From Bacillota bacterium (GTDB lineage: Bacteria > Bacillota_A > Clostridia > Peptostreptococcales > Anaerovoracaceae): a stretch of 7,548 bases of DNA. The translations under genes and the position numbers were made by a program. This document shows, piece by piece, positions 1 through 5,995 of the stretch (position 1 is the stretch's first letter; each line of letters starts with the position of its first letter). The stretch lies in assembly GCA_017438085.1 (NCBI GenBank), contig JAFRWH010000054.1, positions 1 to 7,548 of the forward strand, written 5' to 3'. Under the pieces are notes generated by a model. It worked only from the letters and a program-made list of their open reading frames with translations, did no database searches and was not told the DNA's origin.

Positions 1-9
1 GGTGTGAAA

Positions 10-900
10 ATGATAGATTTTTCAGCCAAACACAATGCATGGATCAGAAACGATGACGGCAGCCTGAACCGCATGGACGAGCCCTATTATAAGTGCTGGA
101 AGCTGGCGGACGGGGTGTGGCGCATCCTTTCCAGCGGCGATTATTCATATCTTATCGAAGGCGATGAAGAAGGCCTGGTGATAGATTCCGGCTATGGAGC
201 GGGGGATCTCAGGGAATACGTTCAGGCGTTGACCGACAAGCCGGTCCGCTGCATAGCCAATACTCACGATCATTTCGATCACACTGCGAACAACAGCTAT
301 TTTGAGGCTGCCTACATGGCAGAGGCGACGGTCCCTCTGGCTACTGTGCCGTTCCCCAGCTTTGCAGGCATAGTCTTTCCCAAAGACTACAGAATAATTC
401 CGTTGAAGGACGGAGACATCATTCCGCTGAAGGGGCGGGAGCTTCAGGCTATACTGGTGCCAGACCACGCAGTGGGCTCCATGTGCTATCTGGACAGAAA
501 AGGGCGCATACTTTTCAGCGGCGATGAATTTTTCAGCCTCAGGAAGAACCTGAACTACGGACTGAAACACTGGAAGGAGTCGCTGGAAAAGCTGCTGGCG
601 GTAAAAGGCGAATTCGAGATCATGTACGGGGGTTCGGGAACTGTGGACCCATCGATCATAGAGAAACAGTATCAGGCTGCGCTCATAGGCCTGAGGACCG
701 GCGGCACGAAGCTGCCAGAAGGTAAAGGCGGCGGCAGGCCTCAGCCCGAATATAATGAAAAAGGCGAGCCCATTTACGACCGGATGAAGCCTCATTACGA
801 GGACACGGATCACCCCGAGACGTCGGATCCCGCCGACAGACGCATAGTGCGTTTTGAAGACATTGAACTGGTGTTCGATATTACAAAAATAAATGAATGA
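10..900 (+). CDS. Metallo-beta-lactamase-fold hydrolase
   Basis: Predicted soluble metal-dependent hydrolase of the metallo-beta-lactamase (glyoxalase II-like) superfamily; the substrate cannot be told. Numbering from the ATG at 10 (296 aa): the metal motif THDHFDH gives His86, His88, Asp90 and His91; PDHAVGS gives His153; FSGDE gives Asp172. These match the usual ligands in order and spacing. The last ligand, normally His in a PGHG-like turn, is replaced: the sequence reads YGGSG with Ser209 there. The final ~60 residues form a polar, Pro/Gly/Asp-rich tail beyond the core fold, with two His (262 and 268) that could in principle help bind metal. An in-frame GTG at 4 and an open frame to the window edge make the start uncertain. 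ATG 10 is preferred because GGTGTG just before it looks like the end of an AGGAGGTG ribosome binding site cut by the edge. The gene ends at a strong hairpin terminator facing nnr. Fold confident, function unknown. Confidence 0.88.
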   Translation: MIDFSAKHNAWIRNDDGSLNRMDEPYYKCWKLADGVWRILSSGDYSYLIEGDEEGLVIDSGYGAGDLREYVQALTDKPVRCIANTHDHFDHTANNSYFEAAYMAEATVPLATVPFPSFAGIVFPKDYRIIPLKDGDIIPLKGRELQAILVPDHAVGSMCYLDRKGRILFSGDEFFSLRKNLNYGLKHWKESLEKLLAVKGEFEIMYGGSGTVDPSIIEKQYQAALIGLRTGGTKLPEGKGGGRPQPEYNEKGEPIYDRMKPHYEDTDHPETSDPADRRIVRFEDIELVFDITKINE

Positions 901-908
901 CTGCATCT

Positions 909-938
909 TCCGCCGGATATCCCGGCGGATCTTTTATT
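909..938 (+). terminator. Rho-independent terminator after the hydrolase gene
   Basis: A perfect 8-bp GC-rich stem (TCCGCCGG at 909-916 with CCGGCGGA at 922-929), a 5-base loop ATATC and then TCTTTTATT. It begins 9 bases after the hydrolase stop codon. The T tract overlaps the stop codon of the converging nnr gene (934-936). Read on the minus strand the stem is followed by AAGATGCAG, not a T run, so it is a good terminator for the hydrolase and only a weak one for nnr. Confidence 0.85.
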
Positions 939-2532
939 CTGAGATCAGGCCGTTGATCACTTCTGAAACATTTGCTGCTGTATCGCCTGCGGTCATGGTG
1001 ACGGCAGAGCCTTTCGACTGAGCCAGCTCTCCCGCAGCTCCGTTTATCCATGCTGCCGATGCTGCAGCAAGCAGCAGCTTATCTTTGTCTCCGGATGCGG
1101 CTGCTCCATAGCAGACTGCTGCAAGTATGCCGGACAGCACGTCTCCGCTTCCTGCGGTGGCCATTCCGGGGCAGCCCCGGTCAGTGATAATTACCTTCTC
1201 CCCATCGGAAATGATGGTGGACGGTCCTTTCTGCATCACGATGGCGCCGAATTTCCCTGCAAGGGCTTTGGTGCGGCCAATGGGATCTTCCAAAATGTCG
1301 GTAATGCTGCAGTCCGCCAGTCTTGAGAACTCCTTAAGATGGGGCGTTAGTATAAGCTTCTGTCCCGAAGGCCGTATCGAACCATCTCCTGCTTCGTACC
1401 GGCCGGGGTCTTCAGCCTCCAGCTTTGCCAGAGCGTTGAGACCGTCGGCGTCGAGTATGAGAGTTCCGCTGCAGTTTTCCAGCAGATACCGGACGGCTTT
1501 AAGGGTTTCTTCCCCTCCGCTGGCGCCCATGCCGAAGGCTATCAGCTTGTATCTGCGGCAGATGGCATCGAACTGGGACTGATCGAACTTAAGACTGCCG
1601 TTTTCTTCTGCAAGAGGTATCAGCGTCGGTTCGAGTATGGAACCGGCTATGATGGGGCAGATAGATGCAGGCGCTGCGATGCTTGCGACTCCGGCTCCTG
1701 CACGCATGGCGGCATTGCCCATAGCGGCCAGTCCGGATGCTGCCTGATTTCCTTTTGCAGCCAGCCTTATGGCTCCGCTGTAGGAAAGGCTTCCGCCTAT
1801 CAGCGCCACATATCCGTAGTCGCCCTTATTTGAAAGATTTCTGCGCGCGGGGAATACCTGCCGTACATCGGAAGCTTCAAGAAGGCTGCAGCTCTCCCCG
1901 ATGGGCGGAATGCCTATGTCTGCATTCAGCTTCCGTTTTATGACATCCTTGGCCATGTTAAGAAAATGTCCGGGCTTATAGCAGCCTATCGAAACAGTAA
2001 GATCCGACTCAGCAACCACTGCTCCCATGCCTGTGTCAGCATTCAGTCCGCTGTTTATGTCCACGGATACCGTAAACGCGCCGCTTTGGCGTGCTTCATT
2101 GATCTTTTCTATGATACTTGCAGCCATGCCCTCCGGCTTTCCCCGGAAGCCGGTGCCGAAGATGCAGTCGGCTATGAGCCCGAAACCGCGCAGATCTGTT
2201 TCCCCGGTGCAAAGCTCCCAGGCTATCCCGGCATCCCTGCACTTTTCAAAGTAATAGAGCCCGTCGGCCGAGAACTTTTCCTTAAGTAGAAATATGGTAC
2301 ATGGTATCCCGTTCTCCTTAAGGCGAAGGGCAAGCACATAGCCGTCTCCGGCATTGTTGCCGCTGCCGCAGACGATGGCAGCTCCTTTATCGCCGTATCT
2401 GACTGCCTCAGCGCGAACAGCCTCAAAAACAGCCTTTCCGGCACGTCTCATAAGCTCTTTCGAATCGGTCCCGGCCGAAATGCATGCGGCATCGCTTGCG
2501 TGCATATCTTTAGCAGATAAAACAGTGATCAT
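934..2532 (-). CDS. nnr: Bifunctional NAD(P)H-hydrate repair enzyme (epimerase + ADP-dependent dehydratase)
   Basis: Repairs damaged, hydrated NADH and NADPH in the cytoplasm. The N-terminal domain epimerises the R and S hydrates; the C-terminal domain dehydrates S-NAD(P)HX using ADP (ATP in eukaryotes). The 532 residues match the usual length of the fused enzyme. N-terminal YjeF_N domain, ~1-215: GSGNNAGDG at 56-64 and DCIFGTGFRG at 122-131 (the Asp and Asn of these motifs are the expected catalytic and K+-site residues), then VDINSGLN at 157-164. C-terminal ribokinase-like domain, ~225-530: GDYGYVALIGGS at 237-248, LTPHLKEFSRL at 395-405, KGPSTII at 435-441, and the ATP/ADP-site motif GMATAGSGDVLSG at 456-468 with Asp464 as likely catalytic residue. 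An 11-residue tandem duplication follows GGSLSYSG. The ATG start is supported by AAAGGAG six bases upstream. It is transcribed away from the transporter operon and converges on the hydrolase gene. Confidence 0.96.
   Translation of the reverse strand: MITVLSAKDMHASDAACISAGTDSKELMRRAGKAVFEAVRAEAVRYGDKGAAIVCGSGNNAGDGYVLALRLKENGIPCTIFLLKEKFSADGLYYFEKCRDAGIAWELCTGETDLRGFGLIADCIFGTGFRGKPEGMAASIIEKINEARQSGAFTVSVDINSGLNADTGMGAVVAESDLTVSIGCYKPGHFLNMAKDVIKRKLNADIGIPPIGESCSLLEASDVRQVFPARRNLSNKGDYGYVALIGGSLSYSGAIRLAAKGNQAASGLAAMGNAAMRAGAGVASIAAPASICPIIAGSILEPTLIPLAEENGSLKFDQSQFDAICRRYKLIAFGMGASGGEETLKAVRYLLENCSGTLILDADGLNALAKLEAEDPGRYEAGDGSIRPSGQKLILTPHLKEFSRLADCSITDILEDPIGRTKALAGKFGAIVMQKGPSTIISDGEKVIITDRGCPGMATAGSGDVLSGILAAVCYGAAASGDKDKLLLAAASAAWINGAAGELAQSKGSAVTMTAGDTAANVSEVINGLISE
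1699..1764 (-). repeat. Imperfect 33-bp tandem duplication inside nnr
   Basis: Residues 257-267 of Nnr (LAAKGNQAASG) are followed directly by the similar 268-278 (LAAMGNAAMRA). The two 33-base units share the start CTGGC and diverge afterwards, so this is an old or heavily drifted duplication. From memory, relatives go from GGSLSYSGA through one such helix to RAGAGV; here there seem to be about 11 extra residues. The frame is kept and the downstream motifs are intact. Confidence 0.55.
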
Positions 2533-2538
2533 GGCCTG

Positions 2539-2545
2539 CTCCTTT
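2539..2545 (-). promoter_or_regulatory. Ribosome binding site of nnr
   Basis: On the minus strand AAAGGAG ends six bases before the ATG at 2532. It fixes the start of nnr. Confidence 0.8.
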
Positions 2546-2581
2546 TTCTGGAATAACTATATATTTTGTCAATTAAAATGT

Positions 2582-2590
2582 ATTATATCA
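2582..2590 (-). promoter_or_regulatory. Extended -10 promoter candidate for nnr
   Basis: On the minus strand the sequence reads TGATATAAT: a perfect TATAAT with the TG extension one base upstream, about 50 bases before the nnr start. No good -35 box is found at normal spacing, which extended -10 promoters tolerate. A perfect TTGACA lies closer to the gene (2572-2567) but has no -10 partner. Confidence 0.5.
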
Positions 2591-2632
2591 TTTTATTGCA
2601 ATACTTAGGAATCTACTATAACAATCATTTAA

Positions 2633-2661
2633 TTGCAAATATGATGTTGCTGTTGTATAGT
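2633..2661 (+). promoter_or_regulatory. Possible sigma-A promoter, distal
   Basis: TTGCAA (2633-2638, 4 of 6 consensus bases) and TATAGT (2656-2661, 5 of 6) are separated by exactly 17 bases. If used, transcription would start near 2668 and give the transporter operon a leader of about 360 bases, or make a separate short RNA. In DNA this AT-rich such matches arise by chance, so it is only a candidate. Confidence 0.3.
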
Positions 2662-2711
2662 AATTCGGTCAGTCTATTAATGTAGCACAATTCTTTGTTA
2701 ATAAGTTGGCA

Positions 2712-2775
2712 AAGCCCTTTGTTTTCAAGGGTTTGAAGCACTTTAAACGAAATTTGTCAAGTGGTTTTTTCGAAC
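2712..2775 (+). other. Two overlapping hairpins, possible alternative RNA folds
   Basis: Hairpin 1 pairs AAGCCCTT (2712-2719) with AAGGGTTT (2727-2734), with one G-U pair and a 7-base loop. Hairpin 2 pairs GTTTGAA (2731-2737) with TTCGAAC (2769-2775), with one G-U pair, and inside it CACTT (2739-2743) with AAGTG (2759-2763). It is followed by TTTT. Both use bases 2731-2734, so their full forms exclude one another. No known riboswitch class was recognised. The evidence is base pairing only. Confidence 0.3.
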
Positions 2776-2862
2776 TTTTGGCAATAAATGTCAGAAATCT
2801 AATATGCATTTTTGTAATATCGCCATACACTATTCAAAAATAATATATTAGGCATTGGTGAA

Positions 2863-2891
2863 TTGCATAATGTATATGAAAATGCTATATT
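2863..2891 (+). promoter_or_regulatory. Extended -10 promoter candidate for the transporter operon
   Basis: TGCTATATT at 2883-2891 is an extended -10 element (TG, one base, then TATATT, 5 of 6). A weak -35, TTGCAT, sits 17 bases upstream at 2863-2868. Transcription would start near 2898, leaving a leader of about 128 bases before the permease B start at 3026. It is the best placed promoter candidate for the operon. Confidence 0.45.
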
Positions 2892-2903
2892 AGTTTAGAT
2901 TTA

Positions 2904-2939
2904 GTCAGCGGTTTTCGCTTTTTTTGACGTCGCAAAAAA
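2904..2939 (+). promoter_or_regulatory. Hairpin with T run and T/A palindrome in the operon leader
   Basis: AGCG (2907-2910) pairs with CGCT (2916-2919) around a GTTTT loop, followed by a T run to 2925, giving terminator shape with a weak 4-bp stem. GTCA (2904-2907) can also pair with TGAC (2925-2928). Overlapping this, TTTTTTG (2920-2926) and CAAAAAA (2933-2939) form a perfect inverted repeat around ACGTCG. The element lies just downstream of the candidate -10 box, so it could be an operator or an attenuator. No direct evidence of function. Confidence 0.25.
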
Positions 2940-3006
2940 TAGGCTTTATCAGCAGACACTACACTGCGTTAAGTATAAAGACGGGATTTTATTATTTATC
3001 ACTACT

Positions 3007-3013
3007 AAGGAGG
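3007..3013 (+). promoter_or_regulatory. Ribosome binding site that sets the permease B start
   Basis: AAGGAGG lies 12 bases before the ATG at 3026. It favours this ATG over in-frame upstream starts such as the TTG at 2924, which has no such site and would add 34 residues read through AT-rich leader DNA. Confidence 0.8.
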
Positions 3014-3025
3014 TATTTTCAAAGC

Positions 3026-4444
3026 ATGAGAAACAAACTTGAAGAGCTTTTGAAGATCAGCTTCAGAAAGGGAATGACGAAGGTCTTGACCATCATATTC
3101 GGACTTCCCACATTTATAGTAGCGTTCCTGCTCTATCAGTCCCAGAAGGGCAAAGATAAGGCAAGATATCAGAACTACTATAATGAAGCGAAGTCCATGC
3201 TCGAAGCAGACGGCACCCTTGCTGCGCTGAGAGAGCAGACAAAAGCCCACCTTATCACCAAATTTAAGTACTTCAACCAAGATGCCACAGGCGCGAAGTT
3301 CGAGGACAAGCTGAAGAAGCAGGTAGCTATCGACGAAAAAGAAGCTATCGAAAGGAAAGTCAACGAGCTGTATGCTGAAAGAGGCGAAGAAAAAGGCGAG
3401 AGCTTTGTTGAGTTCCTTGCAAGAGGACTTGGCAACCCTGTTCTGTTTGTTCTCTCTCTTATCACATCCTTCCCGATGTACATTCTGCTTCTGATCTACT
3501 CCAACCCGTTCTCAAGATACATCTTCAACCGTCTTGTAATGATGATCTTCGTAGCTTTCGGCGTAGTAGCAGTAGTATTTACGATCATGCACTTCTCCGC
3601 TTCTGACCCTGCACAGAACGTACTCGGCGACGAAGCAACCCCCGAACAGGTAGCACTGTTCAACAGAACCTACGGACTGGATCAGCCCTACTTTGTACAG
3701 CTGTTCACCTGGTTCAGAAGACTGGCCACCTTCGACCTCGGCAAGACCTATCAGGGCGCTGAGGATGCAATGGCTGCTATCATGAGAAGATTCCCGACCA
3801 CTGTAAAGCTGGCCACCTCCGGATTCGTTCTCTCCCTGCTGTTCGGTATCCCCGCAGGAATCATTTCCGCTGTTCATCCGAATTCCGCATTCGACTACAT
3901 CGTAATGTTCCTGGCTCTGCTGGGCATTTCCGTTCCTGTATTCTGGATCGGCATGATGATGATACTGAACTTCTCCATCAACCTTCACTGGCTGCCTTCT
4001 TCCTACAGCCCCGAGGTTCCGATCTCAATGCTGATGCCTGCCATAGGTCTGGGACTGCTGTCTCTGGGTTCACTCACCAGAAACACCCGTTCCGCTATGA
4101 AGGAAGTACTCAGCTCTGACTACATCGTAACCGCAAAGGCAAAGGGACTTTCCAGCCGCAGAGTAATCCTTAAGCACGCTCTGGGCAATGCCCTCATTCC
4201 CATCGTAACCATCGCTGGCATGCAGTACGGCGGACTCCTCGGCGGATCCTCCGTAACCGAGAAGGTATACAACATCAGAGGCGTGGGAAGCTACGTAGTA
4301 GACAAGCAGTTCCTGCCTGACATCCCCGCAGTACTCGGCGGCGTTGTATACGTATCGATCCTGATCAGTATTGCTAACCTGATCGTAGACCTGCTCTATC
4401 TGGCCATCGATCCTCGTATCAAGGCAAGAGTAAAGAGTGAGTAA
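3026..4444 (+). CDS. Opp/Dpp-family ABC importer permease (B subunit) with unusual N-terminal domain
   Basis: Inner-membrane permease of a peptide-type (or nickel/oligosaccharide-type) ABC importer. It forms half of the channel with the next gene's product. The canonical DppB-like core runs from ~163 to 472: first core helix ~170-190, YGLDQPYFVQ at 216-225, the ATPase-coupling EAA loop ~360-393 (YIVTAKAKGLSSRR, HALGNALIPI), and the family C-terminus DLLYLAIDPRIK. Family members are usually about 305-340 aa; this one is 472. The extra N-terminus has a basic start, a membrane segment at ~20-38, about 95 Lys/Glu-rich, probably helical residues (40-133), and a second membrane segment at ~138-158. 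By the positive-inside rule the charged domain should lie outside the membrane, perhaps near the binding protein. It is first in the operon, 17 bases before permease C. The core assignment is firm; the substrate and the role of the extension are unknown. Confidence 0.93.
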   Translation: MRNKLEELLKISFRKGMTKVLTIIFGLPTFIVAFLLYQSQKGKDKARYQNYYNEAKSMLEADGTLAALREQTKAHLITKFKYFNQDATGAKFEDKLKKQVAIDEKEAIERKVNELYAERGEEKGESFVEFLARGLGNPVLFVLSLITSFPMYILLLIYSNPFSRYIFNRLVMMIFVAFGVVAVVFTIMHFSASDPAQNVLGDEATPEQVALFNRTYGLDQPYFVQLFTWFRRLATFDLGKTYQGAEDAMAAIMRRFPTTVKLATSGFVLSLLFGIPAGIISAVHPNSAFDYIVMFLALLGISVPVFWIGMMMILNFSINLHWLPSSYSPEVPISMLMPAIGLGLLSLGSLTRNTRSAMKEVLSSDYIVTAKAKGLSSRRVILKHALGNALIPIVTIAGMQYGGLLGGSSVTEKVYNIRGVGSYVVDKQFLPDIPAVLGGVVYVSILISIANLIVDLLYLAIDPRIKARVKSE

Positions 4445-4461
4445 AGGATAGGAGATAAGTT

Positions 4462-5973
4462 ATGACAAAGAAAGAAAAAGAACTGGCTAAAAAAGCCATT
4501 GCGCGCCAGCTGAGATTCTTCCCGGAGGCAAGCTCCCTGAGTTTCGGTTTCGGCGCATCCTGCATACTGGGTCTTGCTTTTCTGCTGTTCTCCTTCGATA
4601 CAGCTACTCTGAAATTCAAGCCCACCATGATCATCATCGGCTGCGTATTTATCGTAGAAGGTCTGCTCTCTCTGCTGGCCCGCAAGCTTGTTGAAAAACA
4701 GGTCATCGGCACAGGCAAGGTAAACAGAGCAACAAGACTATTCGGATTTATCCTGCTGCTGACCATCGTTAACATCAACATTTTCGTAGCAATCGGCGGA
4801 CTGCACCTGATCAAGGAGAAGAAGAATACCGAATATCTCTTCGGAAGCTATATGCTGCTGGAAGAAGTAATGGTAATCATCGTATCCTGCATCAACCTGC
4901 TCAAGGAATATGTTGTTGATACCTTCTATACCGGTATCGCGCTGTTCGCAGGCATCGTAGTGGTTCACGCCATATGCCTTGTTGTAATCTCCAACATTGA
5001 CGGCAACAAAGCTCCCAAGAAATATCTGCCCTTCGGCATCATACTCGTCCTCACCGCTCTGGACGGAAACATCCTCTCCCTGGTAGTAGGCCTTATGGTA
5101 ATCGCAAAGTGCTTCGCCAGAGACGAGAACGTATCTATCGGCTGGGTAGACGTAGTAAAGAGACTGCTCAAGAGCAAGACCGCTATGCTGGGTGCATTCA
5201 TCGTAGTGTTCCTGATCTGCGTATCCATCTGCGCAAACATGACCTTCGACTACAACCTGGCTGCTGACAACGACTACATGCACATTCTTACAAAGCCCTG
5301 CCTGGAGTTCCCCTTCGGAACCGACAACTATGGCCGCTGCGTATTTACAAGAGTAATCTTCGGTGCACGTATCTCCCTGTCTGTAGGTTTCTTCTCAGTA
5401 GGCATCTCGCTGGTACTGGGCGTAGTACTCGGTACCATCGCAGGTTACTACTCCGGAACCATTGAAAACGTGATCATGCGTATACTGGACGTATTTATGG
5501 CCATTCCTGGAATTCTGCTCCAGATAGCCATTATATCCGCTCTGGGCTCGAGCGTTGTCAACATGGTAATAGCTTTGAGCTTCGGCGGTATCCCCGGTTA
5601 TGCAAGAACTGTACGTGCTTCCATCCTCCAGCTTTCCGGTCAGGAATTCGTAGAAGCTGCAAGAGCCTGCGGCGCAAAGGACAGAGTAATCATGTTCAAG
5701 CACATGCTGCCCAACTCCCTGGCTCCCCCTATCGTAAGAATGACCCTGGGCATCGGCGGTGCCGTAACCTCCGTAAGCTCCCTGAGCTACCTCGGTATCG
5801 GTATTCAGCCCCAGATCCCCGAGTGGGGCAATGTACTTAAAGCAGGAAGTGCTTATCTGGAAACAGACCCGTACATCGCCATCTATCCCGGATTTGCGAT
5901 CATGCTCCTGGTACTTTCCTTCAACTTCCTCGGCGACGGTCTGCGCGACGCTCTGGATCCGAAGCTGAAGTAG
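4462..5973 (+). CDS. Opp/Dpp-family ABC importer permease (C subunit) with polytopic N-terminal domain
   Basis: Second membrane subunit of the importer, pairing with permease B. The canonical DppC-like core is the C-terminal ~270 residues: KSKTAMLGAF leading into the first core helix (~242-258), FGTDNYGR at 285-292, FGARISLSVG at 300-309, the EAA loop ~394-425 (EFVEAARACGA, HMLPNSLAPPIV), LSYLGIG at 441-447 and the family ending GDGLRDALDPKL. Family members are usually about 270-320 aa; this has 503. Residues 1-~220 form an extra region with about six hydrophobic segments (~32-46, 55-74, 93-116, 130-146, 157-177, 189-216), with apparent two-fold repetition. An even number of extra segments leaves the core in its normal orientation. 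Cys293 sits where relatives usually have the Asp of GRD. The ATG is supported by AGGAG at 4450-4454. It lies 17 bases after permease B and 22 before the ATPase gene. Confidence 0.92.
   Translation: MTKKEKELAKKAIARQLRFFPEASSLSFGFGASCILGLAFLLFSFDTATLKFKPTMIIIGCVFIVEGLLSLLARKLVEKQVIGTGKVNRATRLFGFILLLTIVNINIFVAIGGLHLIKEKKNTEYLFGSYMLLEEVMVIIVSCINLLKEYVVDTFYTGIALFAGIVVVHAICLVVISNIDGNKAPKKYLPFGIILVLTALDGNILSLVVGLMVIAKCFARDENVSIGWVDVVKRLLKSKTAMLGAFIVVFLICVSICANMTFDYNLAADNDYMHILTKPCLEFPFGTDNYGRCVFTRVIFGARISLSVGFFSVGISLVLGVVLGTIAGYYSGTIENVIMRILDVFMAIPGILLQIAIISALGSSVVNMVIALSFGGIPGYARTVRASILQLSGQEFVEAARACGAKDRVIMFKHMLPNSLAPPIVRMTLGIGGAVTSVSSLSYLGIGIQPQIPEWGNVLKAGSAYLETDPYIAIYPGFAIMLLVLSFNFLGDGLRDALDPKLK
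4738..5109 (+). repeat. Internal duplication in the N-terminal domain of permease C
   Basis: Residues 93-119 (4738-4818) and 190-216 (5029-5109) align without gaps, about 11 of 27 positions being identical. They share FG.IL.LT, an N-I pair and G-L..I in the same places: FGFILLLT matches FGIILVLT, and NIFVAIGGLHLI matches NILSLVVGLMVI. Each is the third of three hydrophobic segments, so the extension probably arose by doubling a three-helix unit (~25-119 and ~126-216). The first two helices of each unit are much less alike. This was aligned by eye. Confidence 0.5.
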
Positions 5974-5982
5974 TATAGTCTG

Positions 5983-5990
5983 AAAGGAGG
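5983..5990 (+). promoter_or_regulatory. Strong ribosome binding site of the D-type ATPase gene
   Basis: AAAGGAGG ends five bases before the ATG at 5996. It is the closest match in the window to the full anti-Shine-Dalgarno complement and fixes this start. Confidence 0.8.
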
Positions 5991-5995
5991 AAAAA

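Larger units (their letters stand above)
2546..3006. other. AT-rich divergent intergenic region
   Basis: This stretch between the ribosome binding sites of nnr and the transporter operon is much richer in A and T than the flanking genes. No open frame in it has both a ribosome binding site and protein-like composition. No tRNA, rRNA or recognisable riboswitch core was seen. It contains the promoter candidates and hairpins listed separately. Two copies of TTGGCAA (2706-2712 and 2778-2784), 72 bases apart, are the only short direct repeat noted. Confidence 0.7.

Noticed and set aside
1127..1582. 151-codon plus-strand frame opposite nnr
   Set aside because: The nnr minus-strand frame has full conserved motifs; this one is low-complexity Ser/Pro-rich shadow without a ribosome binding site.
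2567..2572. Perfect TTGACA (-35 box) on the minus strand near nnr
   Set aside because: No acceptable -10 hexamer lies 15-19 bases downstream, where the ribosome binding site region starts. The extended -10 further upstream is the better promoter candidate.
2675..2703. Inverted repeat TATTAA / TTAATA around a 17-base spacer
   Set aside because: All A/T arms of six bases are expected by chance in this AT-rich region, and the loop is long for a stem this weak.
2852..2870. Sigma-54 promoter-like GGCA...TTGC pair
   Set aside because: The GG and GC elements are two bases too far apart for a -24/-12 promoter. The TTGGCAA copies at 2706 and 2778 also lack a properly spaced TTGC.
2870..2893. Short open frame starting at ATG 2870 in the intergenic region
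   Set aside because: Only seven codons long with no ribosome binding site; it overlaps the -10 promoter candidate.
2924..3025. Longer permease B reading starting at a TTG at 2924 (34 extra residues)
   Set aside because: It has no ribosome binding site, begins inside the palindromic leader element and runs through AT-rich leader DNA. The ATG at 3026 has AAGGAGG upstream.
4738..5283. 181-codon antisense frame opposite permease C
   Set aside because: It is opposite the membrane-helix coding sequence. Its composition (rich in Asp, Tyr, Gln, Val) is what reverse-complemented GTA, ATC and CTG codons give, and it has no motif.
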